A DNA stretch of 64,000 nt from Mixophyes australis (taxonomy: Eukaryota; Chordata; Amphibia; Anura; Limnodynastidae), in NCBI GenBank assembly GCA_036250195.1, contig JAVHZZ010000003.1, positions 297,877,565 through 297,941,564 of the forward strand, in the 5' to 3' direction. Each line of letters opens with the position of its first letter. The stretch's first letter is position 1. The notes beneath the pieces are model-generated. The model was not told where the DNA came from, made no database searches, and was given only the letters and a program-made list of their open reading frames with translations. Positions 46,500 through 59,031 of this stretch are shown here, in pieces. Made by a program: the position numbers and the translations under genes.

Positions 46500-47713
46500 A
46501 GTTGTGCGCCCAGGAATGGAAGAGAAGACATCCCTGTTCCGGCGAATCATTTCTTCAGTCTGTTGTCTCTGCTGAATGGACAAAGCTGGCTCTATGGGCA
46601 CCTCAGACTTTTTAATGGCAGTACTCACTACCTGAGGAGTGGTTTCCTCATCATGCCAAGGTTTAAGGAGGTTAACATGATATATTTGCTCCTCCCTTCT
46701 CCTACCTAACTGGCGGACTCTGTAATTGACAAGACCAACAGCCTCTAGAACTTCATATGGACCCTGCCAATGGGCGAAAAAATTGCTTTCCTGGGTGGGA
46801 ACCAGGACTAGGACCTGGTCCCCAGGCATGAAAGATCGAACAACAAGACTTTTATCATAACTTTTTCTCTGTCGTTCCTGAGCCTCTTTTACATGTTGCT
46901 GCACAATGGGCCCTATCTTTCCTAGCCTCTCATACATTTGGGACACAAATTGAACCAGATTTGGCTCCCTGGGACCTTGCTGCTCCCACCCTTCTTTTAA
47001 CATATCCAAGATACCCCTGGGCTGTCTCCCAAACAATAACTCAAAGGGACTAAACCCTGTTGAAGCTTGAGGTACCTCACGGATGGCAAACATCAAATAG
47101 GGAATAAGAGTGTCCCAATCTATTTTTCTTGAGCCACTGCTTTCCTGAGCATGTGCTTTAATGTGCGGTTAAAGCGTTCCACCAAGCCATCTGTTTGTGG
47201 ATGGTATACAGAGGTATGAAGCGCCATAACCCCTAGCAACTGGCACATGTCCTTCATCAGTTTAGACATGAATGGAGTACCCTGATCTGTGAGAATTTCT
47301 TTGGGTATTCCCAAACATATAAACATCAATACAAGTTCTTTAGCTATGGTGCTGGACTTTATGTTTCGTAGAGGAATTGCCTCTGGATACCTGGTTGCAT
47401 AGTCAAGCACCACTAGTATATATTGGTGCCCACGTGTGGATTTTTCCAGTGGCCCCACAAGATCCATAGCTATTCATTCAAAGGGAACTTGTACTATTGG
47501 TATTGGAATGAGAGGTGCCCTGTACATGGGTTTGGGACAGGTTCTCTGACAAATGGGACAGGACCGGCAATACTTTTTCACTGCCATGTGTACACCGGGC
47601 CAGTAAAACCTAAGCAGAACTCGTTCCCGTGTTTTATCCTCCCCTAGGTGTCCCCCACAGACATGTGTATGTGCTGCTTTTAACACTAGGGTTACATGGA
47701 CCTGAGGAACCAT
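46500..47713 (-). pseudogene. Ty3/gypsy integrase, upstream of RT
   Basis: The HHCC domain is read as HTHVCGGHLGEDKTRERV, FYWPGVH and CRSCPIC. The core follows with MDLVGPL, LTDQGTPFMSK and YHPQTDGLVERFNRTLK, giving D, D and E. A C-terminal region has GPYEVLEAVG and IYHVNLLKPW. Breaks are a TGA just before the core (about 47468-47470, probably from CGA) and a frameshift near 47118. It inserts the cDNA copy in an intact element. Confidence 0.88.
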
Positions 47714-48535
47714 TCATTGTTCTACTTTTTCCCCCTGCACATTAGCAACTCTATACAGGAAATTATTTTTAACAACAAAATATGGTATACCTTCTGCAGG
47801 CTGGGCAGCTTTTGCTACCCCATTTACCTCAGTCACACTTTTAAAGGCATGTTCCAAAGTGGCATCATTAAGTTGGTCTCGAGCAAAGTCCTGCAGATGA
47901 AACAAAATTAGTATTGCGGACCAGTCCGTATCCTCACTGACAGGCGGGATGGGCTCATCTGCGACATCACAGACCAATGCTAGTTTGGACTGTCCATGTT
48001 TCCCCGCAGGATGCTTTTGTGGAACTCCTGCTGTGACTCCCAGCATGGCATTCTGGTTTGGCGGTTCGCAAAGATCGATGTCCAGATGTTGTGGATTCTT
48101 AGGCGATTCCTTTAAGACCGGGCTTCCGACCGTTGCATCAGTTGCCGACATGTCCGGCCTGATCCGCTCACCGAGGACATCATTAAACAGTGGGAAGTCT
48201 CGCCCCAAAATGAGTGGATATGGGAGTTTAGGTGCTATGGCAGCTACCACCATAACAGTTTTGTCTTTGAGTGTGACTGGTAGTATTGTTCTTTCATACT
48301 CCTCTGTCGTGCCATGTACGCAAAGAACCTTCACCTTGGGCAACCGAGAAGTTATGGTTTCGGGTAAGGCAGAGCTGTAAACCAATGAGAGTTCACTCCC
48401 CGAGTCAACCAAGGCCAGAACAAGGTTTTGGTTGATTAGCACAGTCATCCGGAACAAGCAAGGACTTCCTGATGTGGGACTCATGGTAAAACATCTTGGA
48501 AAAGCAGGCCCAATATGTGCCACGGAACAGTCCAT
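47714..48535 (-). pseudogene. retroviral-type aspartic protease and pre-integrase linker
   Basis: LALVDSGSELSLV carries the D-S-G active-site triplet, and PLILGRDFP is the second family motif. The C-terminal 80 residues (DQLNDATLEHAFKSVTEVNG ... YFVVKNNFLYRV) are the segment that leads into the integrase zinc-binding domain in this group. It is open for 273 codons and ends just before the integrase frame. Confidence 0.85.
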
Positions 48536-48559
48536 GGGTTCCGGTAGTTTAGGACACTC

Positions 48560-49368
48560 TGCCTTAAAGTGGCCTGGCTCACCACATTAAAAACACTTCA
48601 GATTAGACGGCTTTGCACCTGGCCCTCTGTCCGTAGCAGTTTTGCCATTGGGCCCTGTAGCAAGGATTGTCAAACCTGGCTTTTCGCGTGGCAGCGACTT
48701 TGGCACAAATGCAGGTTCTTTAGTCATTTGCTGTAGCGCACAAACCCTTTCTACCACGGTGGCAAGCTATTCATAAGTTTGTGGGTCTGATTGCAGAACC
48801 CACCTTTGCAAATCGCGGTTCAGCCCCCGGATGCAGTGATCTATCGCCAGAACTTCAATCATCGAGAAGGCGAATTCTCCTCAGGCTGCATCCATTTCTT
48901 TAAAATTTTAGAAAGCTCAGCCACTTGCGCTTTGACCAGTTTTTCTTTATCATAGCGCCATTGGTGAAAGCACTGGGCTCGGCCTGGCCCGGAAACTCCA
49001 ATGTGAGCCAATATCTCAGACTTTAGGCATAAATAATCATAGGCCCATTCCTCATTTAGATCCATATACGCTTGCTGAGCTTCACCAGTCAGATATGGCG
49101 CCAGCCTCTCACCCCAATCTTTAGGAGGCCATTTTGCCCTTTTTGCAAGTCTCTCAAAGGACACCAGATATGCTTCTATGTCATCTCCTGGCGACATTTT
49201 CTGGAGAACAGGACCAAGTGGTTAATTTCTGTCATGTCTCACCTGGCTTTACTCTTCTCTTAAGAGCCTTGTGTTTTCCACCTGTGCCTCAGAAACTTGT
49301 AGTATCTGAGCTTGCTGCTGTTGCTGCACAGCGGCCACATTCACAAGGGTTCTCAGTACTTCCTCCAT
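48560..49368 (-). pseudogene. gag: gag with SCAN-like capsid and broken CCHC knuckle
   Basis: The probable start ATG is at 49368 (MEEVLRTLVNVAAVQQQ, coiled-coil like), stopped after about 40 codons. The next frame (49197-48859) reads FERLAKRAKWPPKDWGERLA then YLTGEAQQAYMDL and FHQWRYDKEKL. That is the capsid segment from which SCAN domains are thought to derive, known from Gmr1-like Gag. At 48578-48600 the minus strand encodes a CCHC knuckle (CGEPGHFKAEC) with TAA in place of the residue before the second cysteine. Frame shifts lie between these pieces. Confidence 0.8.
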
Positions 49369-50234
49369 GTTGACGTCTGCGCGGGTTGGGTAGCTTGCTT
49401 CCCGGAGTATCCCACTCCTGACACCACTTGTGGCAAGAGCCCGCTACTGCAGAAGCACACAGGAAGATCCAAGGGAACAGCCAGTTTTGGTGGAAATGGA
49501 TGGCAGAGTTTGCAGGAAAAGCAGAGGATCTGGTGCAGGAGGCCGGGACAGATTTATTATGGACGGCTAGACGTTCTGCACTCAGCAACAAGCTTAAGAG
49601 AGTCACAGGATCCCGAGATGGTCCAGGTCAGGAAAACACTAAAGACACCTATTGTTTACCATACACCCGGCAGTGACTCAGGAATCACACAGCAGCTGCT
49701 CCTGGTCCTCGGCCAGGGTTTCTCTCTGTAAGGCTGAACATGAAACATTTCCCGGGGACAGGAAGACAGAGGGAGAGTGTTATGCAGTGGGGGTCTTATG
49801 TCTGCTCCCGGGTCAGGTCCCCACTGACTCCTGACACCGTGAATCAGCAATTATGGAGACCCTAAACGCTAGCTATACATAGACCAGCTCTCTCTCAGGA
49901 CCAGCCAGCTTACCCAGTGTTGGTCTCTGTGAACAAATGACACAAACAAGCTTTTATACATGATACTCCTCCCCCAGCCTTAGCTTGATGGACAGGTGAC
50001 ACACCCACCTTCTCTTTACGAGAAAACGCCAATCACTGGCTCTGTTTGACTAACAGACACACCCTGTCTGTTTGCTGAGAGGAAGCAGCCATCAAATCAT
50101 GTAAGTTAACCAACTTTAAACTACACATAAGTCTTTACTTGGTTTAACCTGAGTCTAGGTGCATAACTGCGCCAATGTCTTACTCTGCTTGTATGTTTTC
50201 TTTGCATCTTGTCAGATAAATGCCTCCCTTTGTT

Positions 50235-50237
<3 letters not shown>

Positions 50238-50272
<35 letters not shown>

Positions 50273-51124
50273 CACACACGCATACATAAATATCTTACTA
50301 TTTAACAAAGAACACTAAGCATAATTTATATTATTGGTTAGCTGTATTACTTTTCGTGCAACATTTTCTTAACAAAGATAGTCTCTTTATTTTTAGGATT
50401 TATAGTTATTTATATAGCATTTAGTATTTCAGGTAATTATTAATGTTTAACACAAATTAATGAGTTACTACTATTTATAGCAGGTATTTCTTTAGGCCAC
50501 ATAATAGTCTTGAAGTAGTTGTAAATTGGTTTAGTAATGCTAGTTTTCTCAGACCCATATCACAATCAGTTATTTTATCGTTACAATAGTTATTAACATA
50601 TAGATAGGTGAAAAGCTTTCAAAAGATATCATTATTGCAAATCTTAAATCATTGATGAGTATTATAGATAAACTAGTGTAAAGTTATGGTAATTTATTGA
50701 CGTGCATAAGATGAGTACTTTTTAGTCCAAATTCTGATTCCTTGAGTCACCATTATTGTGTGTGCATTGTTTGTGGAGTCTTTGCCTTTCTGCCGGGGGG
50801 TGTCCTTGCAGTATAGATGGGTCAAGCTAATAAGCTAGGACAAGAGAAACAATGAGGCAAGAGTAGTCAAGTGATTTGAATAAAGATCTGTAGGTCCAAA
50901 CCCCATACCACATAATTAATATTAATTAACATGTGTCATCCATTCTGTCCTCTGTCCCATTAGTTGACAGGTGAAAGTAGGACAGTCGGATACAGAGATA
51001 AATAACCTCTATAGAAAGATGGCAGTGCATATAGGCATTTTACCAAAGCATATGACATAACAGGGACAGGGAGTAATGGGACATGCTCTACTTTTGGTTA
51101 AACAATGGCCATGTGCATACAGCC
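50238..51124. other. TA/CA microsatellite then unassigned AT-rich DNA
   Basis: An (AT)n tract with acacacac runs from 50238 to about 50290. No gene or repeat family is recognised in the rest. Confidence 0.5.
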
Positions 51125-51480
51125 TTAGGGGTAGATTTACCAAAAGAACGGGGTTTTCAAAACAGCTGTATTTACTAAATGCCAAATCACCTGTAAAATG
51201 GCTGAAAACCACTGTTTAACAAGACACCACTTTACAAATCTTCATCCCGAGTTTTAACATTATCAAAAAACAAACTGTCAGATTTAGTAAGCTGCTGTTT
51301 GACAAACCACCGTTATGTTGTTTAAGCTGTCTTGCCATTCAGATCATAAGAGGAGGCACCATTTACTTACGAATTATAGGGGTAAACATCATTTATTGAT
51401 TAAGGGTAAAAATTTATTTATTATTAACATGGGTAAAATTTATTTTTCCACTAGATTAAGGGGCAAAATTATTGTTCATT
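51125..51480. mobile_element. composite MITE, uninterrupted relative of the ERV target
   Basis: It begins ggggtagatttaccaaaag and includes acaccactttacaaatc and tttagtaagctgctgtttg. It then goes directly into ttatgttgtttaagctgtc, gatcataagagg and gcaccattt. In the 17.6-26.8 kb copy the retrovirus lies between these two halves. Confidence 0.65.
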
Positions 51481-52429
51481 ATATCCGCAATTACTAACAA
51501 CTTATTTACATTGTGGACAAACAATTAGTCGGCAGACCTAAAAAAGGGTAATTTAGGAAGTAGTTACAGGCTTGATACATGTTCTGATGTAAGTCCGTTT
51601 GTGTGTCGCATCTTGCGTGAAGTAGTTCTGCACATGCTCAGAAACGGACCCTGCACCAATGAGCGCAATTGCATGCAATTCATGTCTGGACGCAAATGAC
51701 ACTTACGATTGCCTACGACTTGATGGGCAGAAAAGGGTTGCAAGGGGCAGTATGATGTTGGCAATGTGCAGTAAGGTTGTGTTGAAAGCACAGATGCGCC
51801 CGATTCGAGGACTGGGTTTCTCTTAAGTACACTTGTGTTCAGATGTATCATTTGCACCATTTACAGGCCTACAGGTGTAAGTGCCAACTGATAAAGATGA
51901 ATGACACGGCATGGTCTTTGTCTGGAAAAAAAACACGTATGGGTGCCAGACTAGCACAGAACATGGGTAAGTAAGATAGACTATAATGTTAGGAATCAAT
52001 GTGCTCTGTTATCTGTGTGTAGGTCTGATTCCTATAACGTTTATTACTGTCTGACTACTGCTATTTTCTGAGCATGTATGAAGCTCCATCTTCTTCCTCT
52101 GTGTAATAAATCGGCCTCATGGGTAAGGCACATGTTGCTGAGCTCCTGTATTTCACACTGCACCACGCACCAGTGGACACAGTGTTATCATCAACATCCC
52201 TGCCATAAGTCCTCTGTAACAGATAACGCATTAAGAACATCTTGATTTATGTATTTAATGTAAAAAGATTTTTTTTTTTTTTAAAAAAAACAACCATATT
52301 TTATTAATGTTTATACTGTTTACAGATATTCATATAATAATATAATTTTTTTGTATGCATTCTGATGTGACCTTATATTGCATGTACGCTTGTGCGTGTT
52401 CTGCACTCTGTTTACATAAAGAGGGAGAG

Positions 52430-52605
52430 ATAGATTTACTAAACGGCGGGTTTGGAGAAGTGGAGATGTTGCCTATTGCAACCAATCAGATTCTAGTTTT
52501 CATTTATTTAGTGCACTCTACAAAATGACAGCTACAATCTCATTGGTTCCTATAGGCAACATCTCCACTTTTTCAAACCCGCAGTTTAGTAAATATACCC
52601 CGGAG
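52430..52605. mobile_element. palindromic MITE (TTTACTAAA family)
   Basis: The left end is gatttactaaacggcgggtt and the right end is cccgcagtttagtaaatata. Inner blocks agatgttgcctattgcaacc and tcctataggcaacatctcca are complementary. It is about 175 bp, with no coding capacity. Confidence 0.82.
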
Positions 52606-54039
52606 TCTGTTAACATATTGCAAGTAACATTTAGGCAGAGCATACTTACACCCATATTCAAATCGAAGCACATTTTGGACGGTCGCAAGTTCGCAACTAG
52701 CCTCAATTTTTGTGCTCTCTGTTAATCCACAACTTGTATACAAGTTGCATTCCAATTTGAATCAGGTCTTATGCATTAATTGATTGAAAAAAGGACAAAT
52801 GAGTGACCTTGAGTTGCTAAGCAATCATAGTTGATAATTAACAGGTTTTTTTTACAATTTCTACAATGAGCCATGACTAAGCACTAAATGGATTACACAT
52901 TCAAGATTTTTGTCTTTTTTTGCTGTGCTCACAGTTTATAACTGGATATTGAAACATAAGTAATAAAACAGTAATATGGAATGTATTCAGCTTTATAAAA
53001 GCATCATAATTAAGTCTTGCATGACAGTAAGCGTAGGACTGAGTATTTGTTTCATTTGGAGAAAGGAGGATTAATTGTAAAGAAAAACTTGGCAAGCATT
53101 TCTGATAAATAATTATTGTAGCAAAAGACAATTTCTGACTGGAGGGGTGTGGCTTGGATTAGTATGGAGTAGGACGTGTTGTTCTTGCTCTCCTCCATAA
53201 TCCGATATTGCTATCCTGATTATTGCTGGTTCCTGCTGCCTAAGATCTCCATACTAAATGTGGAAGGCTGCTAGCTGATGGTGCCCCTATTTGAGAAGAA
53301 TCACAGCATTTAAAGACATTTAAAGACAGCAGCAGCGTGACCTCTCTATCAGCCTGTATATCGGGGTCTACTCCTCTGCAGAAGCCGGGGCCTAAATTTG
53401 GAATCCAGGCCGGAAATAGCGGAGGGTCAGTGCGGTACTCGCGTGAATGTGGTCCAGCCGGAGGAGGGAGCCTTTTTGACTGGGACAGAGTTAATACTCC
53501 CTGCAGCTCACTACAATTATCAGCTATGCCAGTGTGAGGTGGGCGCTGCAGTCTCCTGGAGGCAGGGATCGATTTTGCCCTAACGCTATCCCTGGTACAG
53601 AGGTAAAAGGAGCCTATTTCTAGTCACTCTTTCTGGGCTAAATCCGGGAATTATATATACCCTGAAGACCTAGCTCTGCTGGCGCCAGGTTTCACGGGCT
53701 CCTGTGGTGCAGTGAACGCCATTTTGTTACTCGGCTGCATATGCTCTGGATGCTGCTAAATGCTTATTTGATTTGATTTGCTCTACAGCTTTGCCAAGTT
53801 TGCAGAAATATAACTGCTTATCAAAATCTAGCATCATTGACACTTTGAAGTAAAAGCAAAGCACGATAATATAAGGTGCCCATCATAAAGAACCTCTGCA
53901 AAGAGCATTTCTGTATAATACTGGCTTGGCATTCTGCAGAATACTTTGTGGAACAGGATTTTAATAAGTTCAGGAATATCCTATCCGGATCTTGCAAGGT
54001 GATACTCTTTCATAATACGCTGTACTGCCAAGCTGAAAT

Positions 54040-54908
54040 ATGGGAAAACATGGGCAAACACCTACGAGGGTTGAGCGTTTTGCCCGTCAATCATCTTCCT
54101 CTTCGTCAGGGGTCGTGCAAACCCCCCCGACTAATGCTCCACCCCCTTCTGATACCACCCAGCAGGATCGAGCTGACTCATCTTCTATCCAACAAGTGCT
54201 ATCTGCCATTACAGCTTTGGAAAAAAGAGTCACAGATAAGATTGGCGAAGTCCAAGCTGATATTTCTTTGCTGAGGCACGAATTGCAGAAAATACGTTAA
54301 AAGGGTGGGTGAAACTGAAAATTGTATTTCTACTCTGGGGGATGCATCTGCACCAGTGAAGGGAGAGCTGCAGAACCTAGCTGCCCGGGTCTCTCAATGT
54401 AAAACCAAACTGGTGGATATGGAGGGCCGCTTGAGGCGAAGCAATCTCCGTTTTGAGGGTCTGCTGGAGCGGGCAGAGGAATCGGCCCCAGAGCAATTCC
54501 TAGAGAAGTGGCTTATCGAGCAGTTTGGTAAAGATTCCTTTTCACCCCAGTTTGAAGTGGAGAGAGCGCATCGTATACCATTTCAAACTCCTCCACCTGG
54601 GGCACCATCTAGGACATTTATTGCAAAGCTCCTTCATTTCAGAGATAGAGATGCAGTCCTTAGATTGATTCGTCAAAAAGGCTCTTTGAAATAGAATAGC
54701 ATCAATATCAGTGTTTCCGGACTTCGCACTGGACGTCCAGAAATCCAGAGCTCAATTTTCCACAGTTAAACAGAAGCTGAGAGATCTTGGACTGCCGGCC
54801 AGGCTAAGGGTGGAGGCACAGGGCAGATTTAATTTCTTCGTTTCACCATGGGAGGCGATGACATGGCTGGACGGACTTCCACGGGAGAGAGAAAGAAATG
54901 TGCCTTAA
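54040..54908 (+). pseudogene. LINE ORF1 (L1-type RNA-binding protein), three frames
   Basis: The first frame (54040-54300) is serine/proline-rich then coiled coil (LEKRVTDKIGEVQADISLL). The second (54305-54694) continues the coil (LQNLAARVSQCKTKLVDME) into the RRM-like part RRSNLRFEGLLE and EVERAHRIPF. The third (54711-54908) has the C-terminal domain FSTVKQKLRDLGLPARLRVE. The order coiled coil, RRM, C-terminal domain is that of L1 ORF1p, which binds the element's RNA. Two frame breaks and a TAG (about 54692) inactivate it. Confidence 0.82.
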
Positions 54909-55308
54909 TTGTATATGCTGAAGTCCATGATTTTTGCCTTACAGGTCTGGCAGTGGAGGACCAGTTATTACTTTTTCTAAATGAGGTTTTGTGCTATTTA
55001 TAGCTAAGTTTGTGTAGCTCCCAAGTTTGTTATAGTTTAGTGAGCTTGTTTAGGGTAAAAGTGTACCTTAGTTTCAGGAAAGGGGGTATACGGGGTGGGG
55101 GTTGGGGAGTTAAATTGTTACAAATGTATTTTTGTAGTATGTCTATTTTTTGTATTGTTTTTACCACAATGTCTTTACATTTATCTATAACTCAGGAAAT
55201 GGTTCTTGCCTTGGTTGGTGCGGAACGGGTCTCCATTGTCTTCCTTCCAACTAAATGATCCATACTTTTGATGTATATTCAATGTTTTCCAGTGGGTTAT
55301 GACCGTAC

Positions 55309-56480
55309 ATGGCCGTAAGTAGTTCTGGTGGGGAGGGGCTCCGGTTACCAACATGGAATGTTAGGGGATTGAATGAAAAGATCAAATGCTCCCTGGTGTT
55401 AAACCAGCTTCGAAAATACAATGTAGATATAGTATGTTTGGCCGAGACACATCTCTATGGCAGTAAAGTTTTAGCCTTAAAGCGTCAGTGGTTAGGGTGC
55501 GCATATCACTCAACGCACACTGCTAACTCTAGAGGAGTTTCTATCCTGATTAGGAAATCCTTGACCTTTACTTTAGAACATGTATAAATTGATCCTTATG
55601 GTAGATATGTGTTCTTAAGGGCAGTTGTTAACTTTTCCCCACTTATTATTCTGGCAATATATTCCACCACCATATAATAATGATGTTTTGTGTAAAGCCT
55701 CCTCGTTCATGGCGCTATCTCTGGCTACCCCAGTGGTATGTCTGGGTGATTTTAATAATGTTCTACACGCAGGGAAAAAAAGAGTCTGATTTGGAACAGC
55801 GCTGTAGAGATCTGGAATGTTTATATATAAGTTCTCATACTCCTGATGATCGTCTACACTGGGTGAGGGCTCAGGTAGAATGGAGAGAATATCTCCTAGA
55901 CAAATCTAAACGTCGGCTTTTATTTTCTCATCATAGGCAATACTCAGAGGCGGATATGGGTGGAAGCTACTTGGCCTGCTTTGCAAGGGATCAACAGTCT
56001 AGTAGAGTAATTTCAGCAATTTATAATAGTCAAAATGAAAAACTTTTTAGAGGTGGTGAAATTGTTGATACTTTTTATCAATATTATAAAAAAGCTTATA
56101 CCTCGAGGGCCAAATATTCTCATACTCAGCTGTCGGGTTACCTGGACTCCATTAAACTCCCCAGTCTTTCTCAGGATTCAGCATCTCTTTTGAATGTACC
56201 TATTACGGTGGAGGAAATAGATGTTGCTATATCCTCATTCCCTGGTCATAAGGCGCAGGGAATTGATGGCCTCCCTATAGAGTTGTATAAAAAATGTAAA
56301 GAATTTTTTGTTCCCCAGTTGCTGGATCTGTACAATGGTCTATTTGAACTGGGCTCATTACCTCCATCTATGTTAGAGGCGCTAATAATGGTCTTGCCGA
56401 AACCTGGAAAGGATCCCTTATATCCCGAGTCTTATAGACCCATTTCTTTACTCTGTACTGATGTTAAGATACTGGCTAAG
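55309..56480 (+). pseudogene. LINE ORF2, endonuclease remnant and start of RT
   Basis: An APE-type endonuclease start is visible (LPTWNVRGLNEKIKCSLVL then VDIVCLAETHL), open to about 55587. Further on GDFNNVL is readable in another frame near 55747. It is followed almost at once by the linker (SDLEQRCRDLECLY), so an internal part of the endonuclease region is missing. From there the frame is open through QGIDGLPIELYKK and LPKPGKDPLYPESYRPISLL, the first RT blocks, until the solo LTR. Confidence 0.85.
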
Positions 56481-57527
56481 TGTAACGCTCTGGTCCCGCA
56501 GATAGTACCTGACTCGTTACCTGCATTTCATTCATCTGGAGACTGCCATGTCCCAGCATCAGACACTCTTCAGTTCATTCATTCAGCTACATTCAGATCT
56601 GTGCAGGTGCAAGCCTATTGCACTTCAGGACCTCCTCCCTCTTTTTCATTGGGTAAGCACTTCTGGAGCACTATTTAAACCTCCTGGATTCACCTGTCTG
56701 ATGCCTGTTCTTCAAGCTCACTTCCTGCAGGCTGTGGTTCTAGTTCTAGTTCTCCTTGTGGTTTGCCTGTGCTCCAGCTTGCTCTCAGTCTCTGGCCGTG
56801 TTGAACTATCGCTGCTCCAGTACCTCTATTACCATCTCCATTGTACTTCATCGTGACAGCTTCAGTTCTCTCATCGTTACCACTCAGAGCAGCTATTACA
56901 CCTGTGACTCCTCAGCTGCTATCACGAGTTACCTCCGCTACTCCAGCTTGCTCAGTCTCTGGCCGTGTTGAACTATCGCTGCTCCAGTACCTCTATTACC
57001 ATCTCCAGTGTACATCATCGTGACAGCTTCAGTTCTCTCATCACTACCACACAGAGCCGCTACTACACCTGTGACTCATCAGCTGTTACCACGAGTTACC
57101 TCCACCACTCCAGTCAGCATTCATCCTCTGGCTGTGTTGAACTATTGCTGCTCCAGTAGTTCCATTACCATCTCCAGAGTACTTCATAGTGACAGCCTCT
57201 GTCCTCTCGTTGTTATACCACAGAGCACCTATTCTCCTAGAAACTCATTGGCTGCTGACCATCAGCCTATATTATTGTTGTGCCTGTATCTATATTACTT
57301 GTCTGTGGACTCCATAGTCTCCATCCACTTCACCTGGCTCCCCCACATCGTTCTGCTGTACACTCACTTAGGGGACCGCGACCTGCAGGTTTGGTGCAGC
57401 TAAGACCATACCTCCTTGCGGGGGTTCCTGGTGAAAACCACCTGCCTGTTAGACTCCGCGCCCATGGGTGGGCCTAGCCATGTTCAGCAGAGCCTAGGGA
57501 TCAATTTCCTGTAAGCCAACCGTGATA
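56481..57527. mobile_element. solo LTR inside LINE ORF2, TSD CTAAG
   Basis: It starts TGTAACGC and ends CCGTGATA. The LINE's ctaag is duplicated (56476-56480 and 57528-57532), and RT coding sequence resumes exactly after it. It contains three imperfect copies of a roughly 165-bp unit (gccgtgttgaactatcgctg near 56800, 56962 and 57133). Its right-hand 130 bp is related to 15180-15290. Confidence 0.85.
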
Positions 57528-57532
57528 CTAAG

Positions 57533-59031
57533 ATTCTTGCCTCTAGGCTTAATTTAGTTATTTCCGAAATAATTCACCCTGATCAAACGGGTTTTATGCC
57601 CGGTAAATCTACCGTTTAAAATCTAAGACGTCTCTATACTCACATACAGTTGCCCCATGTGGCAGAGGAGGGGGCAGTGGTGGTGTCCTTGGATGCTGCC
57701 ATGGCCTTCGACTCGGTCAAGTGGGTGTATCTGTGGGAGGTACTGCATAGATTCGGGTTGGGGGCGGAGTTTATTAAATGGATACGGCTATTGTATTCTG
57801 AACCAACGGCAAGAGTTTCTGTAAATGGCTACACATCTGCCCTCCTTTAGTTTGGGGCGAGGAACCAGGCAAGGCTGTCCCCTGTCTCCAGTATTATTTG
57901 TGTTGGCCATAGAGCCCCTTGCCTGTTTAATTAGGGATCATCCGCTAATTGTTGGGCTCCCAGTGAGAGAGGTATGTGATAATATAGCTCTTTATGCTGA
58001 TGACATGTTGCTGTTTTTGTCAGACCCGGATTCCTCATTGAACTGCTTTTTGGAGGTGGTTAATTAATTTGGAAAATTTTCAGGTCTATTGATTCACTGG
58101 GATAAATCCAATATATTTCCCCTTCATGGTGTAATTCCCTCTGAGGACAGGTTTAGACACTCTCTTAAATGGACCAAAAGGTTTAAGTATCTTGGTGTCT
58201 GGATATCCAATATGGCTAGTGAATTTGTTTCTCTTAATATTGATCCGGTTATAGAATATTTTAAATTAAAATCCCATATTTGGAAAAGACTTCCCCTTAT
58301 GGTAACGGGAAGGATTAAACTTTTTAAGATGGTAATACAGCCTAAGTTCCTATACATTCTTCAGCACTCCCCTATGTACCTCCCCCGAGCACTGTTTAAT
58401 AAAATAGACAGGCTTATTTCCTCGTTTGTTTGGGGCGAAGGTAGAGCACGTATCCGATTGTCTATTTTGTGCAGATCTAAGGCTGATGGTGGATTAGCGC
58501 TTCCGAATCTGAGAATATATTATTATGCAGCACAACTTGCCCATTTGGTTAATTGGGCGGGAGATCAGATTCCTCTGGATTTGTTGGGCTTTCTGGGAGA
58601 GCAGGCTGAGGCATATGCTTCGGGTGGTGCACTCTTGTTACCTATGGGGATATTACTTAGGGGGAAATATTCGAATAGGGTGGCCCCAATAGTTAAGCAG
58701 GCTGTAGAAATCTGACGTATTTCTCAAAATATAGTGGGAAATCAAGGGAGGTTACGATCCTTTTACTCCTTTATGGCATAATCTCTCCTTCCCGGAACTT
58801 AATAAATTGAGAGAGTATAATGTTTGGCAAAAATATGGTATAGTAAATATTGGACAGTTATATCAGTCTGGTACATTGAAATCCTTTGCACATCCTGTTG
58901 CTAACACAGTGTTCCTGCTTTATCTGGTCCAGGAGTATTTCAGCTCAGCATCCCACTGTCAAATCCTCTGTGGTGCCTACCTACCGGAGTTGAGTTATCA
59001 TTACTCGAGAATAAGTCCTGGGGACAACTGA
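57533..59031 (+). pseudogene. LINE ORF2, RT catalytic part and C-terminus
   Basis: It continues the RT: HPDQTGFMPGKST, then SLDAAMAFDSVKW with the first catalytic Asp. A frame change brings RQGCPLSPVLFVLAIEPL and ALYADDMLLFL, the YADD box of L1/Tx1 clades. The thumb and C-terminal region FKYLGVWIS, GRIKLFKMVIQPKFLY and YNVWQKYGIVNIGQLYQ follow. Breaks are a TAA near 57617 (GKST-stop), a frameshift near 57850, a TAA at about 58065 and another change near 58715. Confidence 0.88.

Larger units (their letters stand above)
44348..50237 (-). mobile_element. Gmr1-like Ty3/gypsy LTR retrotransposon (integrase before RT)
   Basis: The LTRs are 44348-45157 (3' LTR) and 49429-50237 (5' LTR), 810 and 809 bp. 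On the minus strand the primer site TGGTGTCAGGAGTGGGAT (49409-49426) starts two bases inside the 5' LTR, and a polypurine tract (ctagggggaggga) abuts the 3' LTR. Order on the minus strand is gag, protease, integrase, reverse transcriptase, RNase H. Integrase upstream of RT is known in the Gmr1 group of Ty3/gypsy and is otherwise a copia trait. The element sits in a TA repeat, so its TSD cannot be read. Several stops and frameshifts disable it. Confidence 0.9.
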
